This document shows positions 1-5,327 of a DNA stretch of 5,327 nucleotides, one piece after another. Position 1 is the stretch's first letter, and every line of letters starts with the position of its first letter. The position numbers and the translations under genes were made by a program. Below the pieces are notes generated by a model. That model ran no database searches. It had not been told where the DNA came from and saw only the letters and a program-made list of their open reading frames with translations. The DNA lies in the NCBI GenBank assembly GCA_002862325.1, contig PKCT01000069.1, positions 1 to 5,327 of the forward strand. The letters are read 5' to 3'. Source of the stretch: Phycisphaerae bacterium. GTDB lineage: Bacteria > Planctomycetota > Phycisphaerae > Phycisphaerales > SM1A02.

Positions 1-705
1 CGCCTCCTCGCGGGCGAGCATGCGGGTGGTCCGGATTCCGGCGATGGTCTCGTTGTAGGCGGCCGTGATCCGGCTGTTGGAGCGACGAATCCGTCGACTC
101 GAGGCGAGCATGCGGCGCTTGAACCACCAGGTCGCGATGGCGAGGGGTGGGACGATCGCCGATACCGCCAGACCCAGGCGGGTATCCACGATGAACATCG
201 CGATGGTGATGCCGGAGAGCATCGCGGTGCACCAACAGAGATCGAGCAGGAACCAGGGCATCAGACCGGTGACCTTGGTCACGTCGCTGGTGACCCGGGC
301 GACCAGCCAGCCGGTCGATCGGACGTCGAAGAACCCGAAGGGCAGGGCCTGGAGTCGAGCGAAGCACTGTTCGCGCAGATTGAAGGCCACGCCCGTCGAA
401 AGATTGCCGGCGGCGCGGATGAACAGCAGGACGACCGCGGCGAAGACCGAGAGCATGCAGGCGTAGAGGATTCCCCAGCCCGCGAGCCAGGAGGTGCGGG
501 GACCCGCGTCACGGGTGGCCTCGTCGATGATGCCGGCGGTGACGAGCGGAAGCCCGACCTCGATTCCGGCGATGACGAGGCCGGCGACCATCATCGTACC
601 GACCGCGCGGGGGAATGGTCGGAGATGTCCGACGATCCGACGCCAGAGACTCCAGTCCACCCGACGCGGGGCGAGATCGTCCTCGTCGTCCAGCCACTCG
701 CTCAT
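1..705 (-). CDS. ABC exporter half-transporter, second subunit (partial, C-terminus cut by window edge)
   Basis: This gene is read from 705 down to the left edge: 235 codons without a stop. Only the N-terminal part of a type IV exporter membrane domain is visible. A charged cytosolic start (MSEWLDDEDD) precedes predicted membrane helices near residues 33-58, 75-97, 151-173 and 176-195. The intracellular-loop signature of the ABC_membrane family, FFDVRSTGWLVARVTSDV, lies at 125-142. A full subunit is usually about 580-620 aa, so the rest of the membrane domain and the whole ATPase domain lie outside the window. The ATG overlaps the TGA of the upstream subunit gene (ATGA, 702-705), which implies translational coupling and equal dosage. 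A GGAG lies 10 bases upstream, inside the preceding gene. The inferred role is partner subunit of a heterodimeric inner-membrane exporter. The substrate (drug, lipid or peptide) cannot be told from this sequence. Confidence 0.88.
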   Translation of the reverse strand, partial: MSEWLDDEDDLAPRRVDWSLWRRIVGHLRPFPRAVGTMMVAGLVIAGIEVGLPLVTAGIIDEATRDAGPRTSWLAGWGILYACMLSVFAAVVLLFIRAAGNLSTGVAFNLREQCFARLQALPFGFFDVRSTGWLVARVTSDVTKVTGLMPWFLLDLCWCTAMLSGITIAMFIVDTRLGLAVSAIVPPLAIATWWFKRRMLASSRRIRRSNSRITAAYNETIAGIRTTRMLAREEA

Positions 706-2564
706 CGGTTCGAGTCTCCGGACTGGGCCTCGACCGTCGATTGGATGTCCCAGAGACGACGGTAGAGCCCCGGACGGCTGCGAAGCTCCTGATGGGTGCC
801 GATCATCGCGACGCGTCCGGACTCCATCACCACGATTCGGTCGGCCTCCTGGAGGGTCGAGAGACGATGCGCGATGACGATCGTGGTGTGGCGGCCGCGA
901 CGCGCTCGGATCGCCGCGAGGATCGATCGTTCGGTTCCGGTGTCGACCGCCGACAGGGCGTCGTCGAGCACCAGCACCGTCGGATCCTGCAGCAACGCCT
1001 GGGCGATCGCGATGCGCTGTCGCTGCCCGCCCGAGAGGGTCACGCCGCGTTCCCCGACCATGGTGTCGTATCCGGCGTCGAACCTCATGATCGCGTCGTG
1101 GACGCACGCCTCGTCGGTCGCGAGCTCGACCCGGGCGGGGTCCGCCGCAGGGTCCGCCAGCAGGATGTTCTCGCGAATCGAACGACTGAATAGGAACGGC
1201 TGCTGGAGCACCGTGGCGACCGAGGTTCGCAGGGCGGCTCTGGACATCGATCGGACGTCGCGACCATCGAGCGTGATCTCGCCCGAATCCGGATCGTAGA
1301 ACCTCAGGAGAAGCTGGATCAGCGTCGTCTTCCCGCACCCGGACGGTCCGACGATCGCGACCGTCTCACCACTGTCGATCTCGAGATCGACGTTCTCCAC
1401 CACCGGAGTCTCCGGCGAGTAGGCGAAGCTCACGCCCCGAAAGGCGATTCTGCCTCGTCCGCCCTCGGGCTCGGCGAGTCGACCGGCTCCCCGCTGATCG
1501 GGGGCGTCCGTTTCGATCGGGAGTGCGAGGATCTCCTGGATCCGGTCCAGCGCGACCGTCGCCTTTCCGAATTCCGCGACGATCCTGCCCGCCATACGCA
1601 CCGGCCAGAGATACATGCCGACGGCCGCCACGAAGAAGTAGAACTCTCCGACGGGGATGACGCCGGTCGCGAGGAGCCAGGCGCCGACCATGACCACCGA
1701 CGCCTGCTGGGCGAAGCACATCAGATCGCTGAGGGACCAGAACGACGCGAAGACGTAGTAGAGATTCGCGTCGAGCTTCCGATGCTCGTCGTTGTAGGGT
1801 CGGAACCGGTCGTTCTCGTATCGCTGGCGATTGAAGGCACGCACTACGCGGATCCCGACCAGATTGTCGTTGACCACCGAGGTGAGTCTGCCTTCGGCCT
1901 CGTCCTTCTCCTTGAAGAGCAAACGGACCCGCTTGAAGTAGACGAATGAGAAGATCACGATCGCCGGGAGGAGCCAGGTCGCGGCCACGCCCATGCGCCA
2001 GTCGAGGAGGAACATCACCGGAATCGCGACCAGCAGCATGACGAAGGCCCGCCCGACCTCGACGACCTGCATGGAGAGGAAGGTCTGCGCGGTGTCGACG
2101 TCCGAGGTGCATCTCTGCAGAAGATCCCCGCGATCGAGTCCGTCGAACGCCTTGAGATCCATCCGCTGGACCCGGTCCTGGACCCGGTCCCGGATTCGCT
2201 TGGCGGTGTTCTGGGCGGCGAAGGCGGACCATCGCTGCCGACCGTAGGTCGCGAGTCCGGCCAGGAACGCGATGAAGGCGATCACGAGCACCGGAATCCA
2301 GAGATTCGCCGCCACGACTTCCGGTCCACCCATCCAGGCCACGATCGAGATCGACATGTCCGAGGCCGGGAGCGAGGAGCTGCTGAGCACCACGTCGATC
2401 ACCGCCTGGGGGACGAGCGGAATGAGATAGAGAAATCCGGCCGCGACCAGAAGCGATGCGAGCGCCAGGCCGTATCGCCCGCGGTCGGGACCCATCTGGT
2501 CCCACATCCCGCGGAACAACTGTCCGGTCGACGGCGTAGGTTGGCTTTCGGACGGTGAGGTCAC
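702..2564 (-). CDS. ABC exporter half-transporter, first subunit (membrane domain + ATPase domain) with non-canonical Walker B
   Basis: This is a complete 620-aa half-transporter with an N-terminal membrane domain fused to a C-terminal ATPase domain. Predicted helices lie near residues 33-58, 86-107, 167-188, 192-210, 285-303 and 305-322. The loop motif RGDLLQRCTSDVD is at 145-157. The ATPase domain (about 372-605) has Walker A GPSGCGKTT (406-414), a Q-loop Gln at 454, GERG at 504-507, signature LSGGQ (510-514), Walker B VLVLDD (530-535), D-loop SAVD (538-541) and switch His566. Residue 535 is Asp where the catalytic Glu is normal. This is typical of the degenerate-site subunit of heterodimeric exporters such as TM287/288 and BmrCD. 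GTG at 2562-2564 is the start: an in-frame TAG lies at 2598-2600, no ATG, GTG or TTG lies between, and GGAG sits 6 bases upstream. It is the first gene of a two-gene operon with the overlapping partner subunit. Family assignment is very secure; the substrate is unknown. Confidence 0.96.
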   Translation of the reverse strand: MTSPSESQPTPSTGQLFRGMWDQMGPDRGRYGLALASLLVAAGFLYLIPLVPQAVIDVVLSSSSLPASDMSISIVAWMGGPEVVAANLWIPVLVIAFIAFLAGLATYGRQRWSAFAAQNTAKRIRDRVQDRVQRMDLKAFDGLDRGDLLQRCTSDVDTAQTFLSMQVVEVGRAFVMLLVAIPVMFLLDWRMGVAATWLLPAIVIFSFVYFKRVRLLFKEKDEAEGRLTSVVNDNLVGIRVVRAFNRQRYENDRFRPYNDEHRKLDANLYYVFASFWSLSDLMCFAQQASVVMVGAWLLATGVIPVGEFYFFVAAVGMYLWPVRMAGRIVAEFGKATVALDRIQEILALPIETDAPDQRGAGRLAEPEGGRGRIAFRGVSFAYSPETPVVENVDLEIDSGETVAIVGPSGCGKTTLIQLLLRFYDPDSGEITLDGRDVRSMSRAALRTSVATVLQQPFLFSRSIRENILLADPAADPARVELATDEACVHDAIMRFDAGYDTMVGERGVTLSGGQRQRIAIAQALLQDPTVLVLDDALSAVDTGTERSILAAIRARRGRHTTIVIAHRLSTLQEADRIVVMESGRVAMIGTHQELRSRPGLYRRLWDIQSTVEAQSGDSNR

Positions 2565-2570
2565 CCCAGT

Positions 2571-2574
2571 CTCC
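2571..2574 (-). promoter_or_regulatory. Shine-Dalgarno (GGAG) for the GTG-started ABC subunit
   Basis: On the minus strand GGAG is followed by a 6-base spacer (ACTGGG) and then GTG. It supports the GTG start over the next in-frame ATG, which falls at codon 20 and would remove part of the cytosolic N-terminus before the first membrane helix. Confidence 0.6.
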
Positions 2575-2628
2575 AGATTCGCAACGAGCGCAGACGACTA
2601 GGGTATCTCGTGACGAAGTCAGGGTCTC

Positions 2629-2642
2629 GGGGTGTCCACCCC
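2629..2642. promoter_or_regulatory. 14-base dyad GGGGTG-TC-CACCCC, possible operator
   Basis: Two perfect 6-base arms flank a 2-base centre. The centre lies about 70 bases upstream of the exporter GTG start and just upstream of where a -35 box would sit if TACCCT (2600-2605, minus strand) is the -10. The small centre is unfavourable for an RNA hairpin and fits a dimeric DNA-binding protein better. The regulatory role is inferred from position and symmetry alone. No regulator gene is present in the window. Confidence 0.3.
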
Positions 2643-2675
2643 ACATCGAGAAGCCGTCGTCCCGGACACGCCCAC

Positions 2676-2740
2676 TCCGGCGCGATGGGCCCGGTGCGAT
2701 GGGTCCGGTGCGAATGGACCGGGCGAATGGCCGGGCGAAT
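2676..2740. repeat. Imperfect 13-14-base tandem repeat array, about 4.7 copies
   Basis: Consecutive units on the plus strand read TCCGGCGCGATGGG (2676-2689), CCCGGTGCGATGGG (2690-2703), TCCGGTGCGAATGG (2704-2717), ACCGGGCGAATGG (2718-2730) and a partial CCGGGCGAAT (2731-2740). The shared core is CCGG, then an optional base, GCGA, an optional A, and TGG. The variation between units also creates inverted repeats: GGTCC (2702-2706) with GGACC (2716-2720), and GCCCGGT (2689-2695) with ACCGGGC (2718-2724). These pairings exclude one another. The array lies between the two divergent promoters. It may be a set of regulator sites or simple slipped-strand expansion; the sequence does not decide which. 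Confidence 0.75.
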
Positions 2741-2907
2741 CTCGAGTCGACCGGAAGGAGTACCGGTGGCGTCCCAAACCCGCCGATATCCCGTTCTGAT
2801 GGAGGCGTCTTCGAAGGCCACCCCGTTCCCGACCACCATCCGCTCCGCATGCATCGACTCCAGACCCTTCGACGAACCCAGACCCGACCCTCAACCCGGA
2901 AATCCGC

Positions 2908-4119
2908 ATGTCGACCCCAGAACCGAACCCCACGCCGCCCGATCTCGACCTCTATCGCTTTGATGACCGCCTCAGTGTCCAGGAGAGGGAGGTTCGAGAC
3001 CGAGTCCGGCTCCTGGTCCGCGACCGCTTCCTGCCGGTCGTGAACGAGTACTGGGATCGACACGACTTCCCGGTGGAGCTCGTTCGGGAGATGGGCGACG
3101 CCGGGTGCTTCGGCGCAACGATCGAGGGATGGGGATGCCCCGGACTCTCGCCCCGCGTCAACGGTGTGATCATGCGGGAGCTCGAGCGGGGTGATTCCGG
3201 GCTTCGAACGATGGCGAGCGTCCAGAGTTCGCTCGCGATGAACGCCATTCGGTTCTTCGGCTCCGAGGCCCAACGCGACCACTGGCTTCCCCGCATGCGG
3301 ACCGGTGAGGCGCTCGGCTGCTTCGGGCTGACCGAACCCGGGTTCGGATCGAATCCCGGCGGCATGGTCACCACCGCCCGCAGGGTGGACGGCGGATGGT
3401 CGCTCACTGGCGGCAAGATGTGGATCGGCAACGCCGACATCGCGGACGTCGCGATCGTCTGGGCGAAGGCCGAGGGCTTCGACGTCGACCCGGAGAGCTC
3501 GAGGGCGATCCGCGGTTTCCTCGTGCCGACCGACCGTCCTGGATTCAAGGCCGAACTCATCAAGAACAAGTACAGCCTGCGGGTGGCGCGGACCGCACGC
3601 ATCTCGTTCGAGAACGTCCCCCTCACCGAGGACGATCTGCTTCCGGAGACGGGAGGCCTGCGGTCTCCCCTGACCTGTCTCGATCAGGCACGGTTCGGCA
3701 TCGCGTGGGGTGTGATCGGCGCCGCAGAGGCCTGCCTCCAGGACGTGGTCCAGCACGCCGGCGGTCGCGAGGTCTTCGGGAAGACGCTCGACCACTACCA
3801 GCTGACGCAGGACAAGATGAGCGAATGCTGGATACGCATCGTCCAGATGCAGGCGATCGCCGATCGCCTCGCCGAGCTCAAGGCCGGCGGTAACGGGACG
3901 GGGCCGCAGGTATCGCTCGCGAAGACGTCCGCGTGCGAGAGCGCCCAGATCGTCGCCCGCATCTGCCGCGATCTGCTCGGCGGCGTCGGGATCCTCGACG
4001 ACCATTGCGTCATGCGACACATGATCAACCTGGAGTCCGTCGCGACCTACGAAGGGACGCGCGACATCCACCGACTCGTGCTCGGACGCGAGTTGACCGG
4101 CGTCTCGGCCTTCTTCTGA
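2908..4119 (+). CDS. Acyl-CoA dehydrogenase, glutaryl-CoA dehydrogenase type
   Basis: This is a complete 403-aa cytosolic FAD flavoenzyme. The family member it most resembles, glutaryl-CoA dehydrogenase, oxidises and decarboxylates glutaryl-CoA to crotonyl-CoA and passes electrons to electron-transfer flavoprotein. The three acyl-CoA dehydrogenase domains lie at about 20-130, 136-235 and 250-395. Recalled human GCDH aligns well over most of the length: ELERGDSGLR (91-100) keeps the equivalents of Glu87 and Arg94, SVQSSLAM (104-111) and GCFGLTEP (137-144) match, and TYEGTRDIH (380-388) carries the catalytic base Glu382. ARFGIAWGVIGAAE (261-274) contributes to FAD binding. GSN (147-149) replaces the usual GSD. 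ATG 2908 is the only start, because an in-frame TGA lies at 2797-2799 with no start codon between, though its ribosome site is weak. It is divergent from the ABC operon and convergent with enolase. A related short-chain acyl-CoA substrate remains possible. Confidence 0.93.
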   Translation: MSTPEPNPTPPDLDLYRFDDRLSVQEREVRDRVRLLVRDRFLPVVNEYWDRHDFPVELVREMGDAGCFGATIEGWGCPGLSPRVNGVIMRELERGDSGLRTMASVQSSLAMNAIRFFGSEAQRDHWLPRMRTGEALGCFGLTEPGFGSNPGGMVTTARRVDGGWSLTGGKMWIGNADIADVAIVWAKAEGFDVDPESSRAIRGFLVPTDRPGFKAELIKNKYSLRVARTARISFENVPLTEDDLLPETGGLRSPLTCLDQARFGIAWGVIGAAEACLQDVVQHAGGREVFGKTLDHYQLTQDKMSECWIRIVQMQAIADRLAELKAGGNGTGPQVSLAKTSACESAQIVARICRDLLGGVGILDDHCVMRHMINLESVATYEGTRDIHRLVLGRELTGVSAFF

Positions 4120-4132
4120 ACGCCCGGTCGGG

Positions 4133-5327
4133 TCACACCCCGTAGCGAGCGTTCGGGCCGAGTTCCTCCGCGATGCGGAGCAGCTGGTTGTACTTCGCGT
4201 TCCGATCCGAGCGACACGGTGCGCCGGTCTTGATCTGGCCGCAGTTGGTCGCGACCGCGATGTCCGCGATGGTCGCGTCCTCGGTCTCGCCCGAACGATG
4301 GCTCAGGACACTGGCGAATCCGCAACGGGTCGCGAGGTTCACCGCATCGAGCGCCTCGCTCAGGGTTCCGATCTGGTTCACCTTGACCAGGATCGCGTTT
4401 CCGCATCCCTCTTCGATGCCCCGTTCCAGGAATCGGGGATTCGTCACGAACAGGTCGTCTCCCACCAGCTGGACTTCGTCTCCCAACCGTTCGGTCAGCA
4501 ATCGCCAGCCGTCCCAGTCGTCCTCGGCGAGACCGTCCTCGATCGAGGCGATCGGCCAGTTGTCGCACCAGCCAGCCCAGAGATCGACCATCTCCTCGGC
4601 GGAGATCACGCGGCCGGGATCGCTGGAGAAGAAGCAGTACCCCTCCCGGCCGAGCTTCTTCGCTTCGTTCGCGAGTTCGCTCGTGGCGGGATCGAGGGCG
4701 ACCACGATTTCGTTGCCGAAGTCGTACCCGGCGGTGGCGACCGCCTCGGAGATGACCTCGAGCGCCTCCTCGTTGCTCTTCAGGTCGGGTGCGAATCCAC
4801 CCTCGTCGCCGACCGCGGTCGAGAGGCCCCGCTTCTTGAGGACGCGCTTGAGCGCGTGGTAGCACTCCACGCCGGCTCGCAACCCGGTCTCGAACTCCTC
4901 AAAACCGACGGGCTGGATCATGAACTCCTGGAAGTCGACCGTGTTGTCGGCATGCTTGCCCCCGTTGAGGATGTTGAGCATCGGCACGGGGAGCACCGTC
5001 GCGGAGACGCCGCCGAGATAGCGGTAGAGCGGCTGGTTGGTGGCGGCGCTCGCCGCGTGGGCCGCCGCGAGCGAGACCGCGAGCGTCGCATTCGCGCCGA
5101 GGTTCGCCTTGTTCTCGGTTCCGTCGAGATCGCACATGGTCGCGTCGAGCGTCTCCTGGTCGAGACCGTCGAGACCCTGGACCGCGTCGGCGAGTTGCGT
5201 GTTGACGTTGGTGACCGCCTGCTCGACACCCTTGCCGAGCCACGCGTCGCCGCCGTCTCGAAGCTCGACCGCCTCGTTCTCACCGGTCGAAGCACCACTC
5301 GGTACCGCGGCCCGGCCGGCCGAGCCG
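4133..5327 (-). CDS. eno: Enolase (phosphopyruvate hydratase), N-terminus cut by window edge
   Basis: Enolase converts 2-phosphoglycerate to phosphoenolpyruvate in glycolysis and the reverse in gluconeogenesis. It is a Mg-dependent cytosolic enzyme. The visible 397 codons begin within the N-terminal domain; against the remembered E. coli enzyme about 29 residues are missing, giving a full length near 426 aa, normal for bacteria. Fragment positions: mobile loop PSGASTG (9-15), HADN His125, Glu134 in QEFMIQP, acid/base Glu175 in GDEGG, metal ligands Asp212 (ALDPATSE), Glu263 (SIEDGL) and Asp290/291 (VGDDLF), catalytic Lys315 (LVKVNQIG), SHRSGETED (342-350) and Lys366 (IKTGAPCRSDR). All key residues are intact. 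The barrel segment between Asp212 and Glu263 is about seven residues longer than in E. coli. The protein ends shortly after the last helix in NARYGV. Its stop lies 13 bases from the convergent acyl-CoA dehydrogenase stop. Confidence 0.98.
   Translation of the reverse strand, partial: GSAGRAAVPSGASTGENEAVELRDGGDAWLGKGVEQAVTNVNTQLADAVQGLDGLDQETLDATMCDLDGTENKANLGANATLAVSLAAAHAASAATNQPLYRYLGGVSATVLPVPMLNILNGGKHADNTVDFQEFMIQPVGFEEFETGLRAGVECYHALKRVLKKRGLSTAVGDEGGFAPDLKSNEEALEVISEAVATAGYDFGNEIVVALDPATSELANEAKKLGREGYCFFSSDPGRVISAEEMVDLWAGWCDNWPIASIEDGLAEDDWDGWRLLTERLGDEVQLVGDDLFVTNPRFLERGIEEGCGNAILVKVNQIGTLSEALDAVNLATRCGFASVLSHRSGETEDATIADIAVATNCGQIKTGAPCRSDRNAKYNQLLRIAEELGPNARYGV

Larger units (their letters stand above)
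2565..2907. other. Divergent intergenic region between the ABC exporter operon and the acyl-CoA dehydrogenase gene
   Basis: These 343 bases separate two divergent genes, so they should hold both promoters. Three structures can be seen: a 14-base dyad at 2629-2642, a tandem repeat array at 2676-2740, and a strong AAGGAG followed by GTG at 2755-2768. No sigma-70 promoter with both hexamers is convincing on either strand. The best -10-like element for the exporter is TACCCT on the minus strand (2600-2605), which would give a leader of about 30 bases, but no TTGACA-like box stands 16-18 bases upstream. No tRNA, riboswitch or terminator was recognised. ORFs drawn through this stretch are mostly open by virtue of high GC. 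Confidence 0.7.

Noticed and set aside
615..1193. A 192-codon plus-strand frame opposite the first ABC subunit.
   Set aside because: It is a GC-driven shadow. The minus-strand frame here encodes the signature, Walker B and switch motifs.
2166..2189. Two perfect 12-base copies (CTGGACCCGGTC) inside the ABC gene, encoding DRVQ twice (residues 126-133).
   Set aside because: The region aligns without a gap to the usual cytosolic helix of the family, so it is better explained as a periodic charged helix than as a recent insertion.
2600..2605. TACCCT on the minus strand as the -10 box of the exporter promoter.
   Set aside because: It has a plausible distance to the GTG, but no -35-like hexamer lies at 16-18 bases, so it is mentioned only as a weak candidate.
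1366..4071. A 901-codon minus-strand open frame running antisense to the acyl-CoA dehydrogenase, through the intergenic region and into the ABC gene in another frame.
   Set aside because: Over the dehydrogenase it is exactly codon-aligned antisense, so a stop needs TTA, CTA or TCA codons, which are rare at this GC content. The product is Arg/Gly/Pro-rich with no domain, and both underlying genes are secure.
4123..4132. CCCG-GT-CGGG between the two convergent stops, considered as a bidirectional terminator.
   Set aside because: A 4-base stem with a 2-base loop cannot form a stable hairpin, and no T-run follows on either strand.
4047..4865. A 272-codon minus-strand frame overlapping enolase.
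   Set aside because: It is an out-of-frame shadow of the enolase gene with an Arg/Gly-rich product. The enolase frame carries every catalytic residue.

Overview
This GC-rich window holds four protein-coding genes and no RNA genes, insertion sequences or CRISPR arrays. Two genes run off the ends. The organism looks like a free-living, high-GC bacterium. The style of the enolase (an extended loop before the third metal ligand, a 'YLGG' segment) and of the paired ABC half-transporters resembles Planctomycetota, perhaps Phycisphaerae. That placement rests on remembered family resemblance and is tentative.

Layout. Positions 1-2564 (minus strand) are a two-gene operon for a heterodimeric type IV (MsbA/BmrCD-like) ABC exporter. 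The first gene, 2564 to 702, is complete at 620 aa and has Asp where the catalytic Walker B Glu is expected. The second starts at 705, overlaps the first by 4 bases (ATGA) and is cut by the left edge after 235 codons, before its ATPase domain. Positions 2565-2907 are a 343-base divergent intergenic region. It carries a run of about 4.7 imperfect 13-14-base direct repeats, a 14-base dyad (GGGGTG-TC-CACCCC) and a possible small ORF behind a strong Shine-Dalgarno. Positions 2908-4119 (plus strand) encode a 403-aa acyl-CoA dehydrogenase of the glutaryl-CoA dehydrogenase type. Thirteen bases beyond its stop, the convergent minus-strand enolase gene (stop at 4133) runs off the right edge, lacking about 29 N-terminal residues.

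The genes do not form one pathway. Enolase belongs to central glycolysis, the acyl-CoA dehydrogenase to lysine/tryptophan or aromatic catabolism through glutaryl-CoA (or related short-chain acyl-CoA oxidation), and the ABC pair is an exporter of unknown substrate. I see no clearly new system. The points most worth a second look are the asymmetric ATPase site predicted for the exporter and the repeat array in the divergent promoter region.
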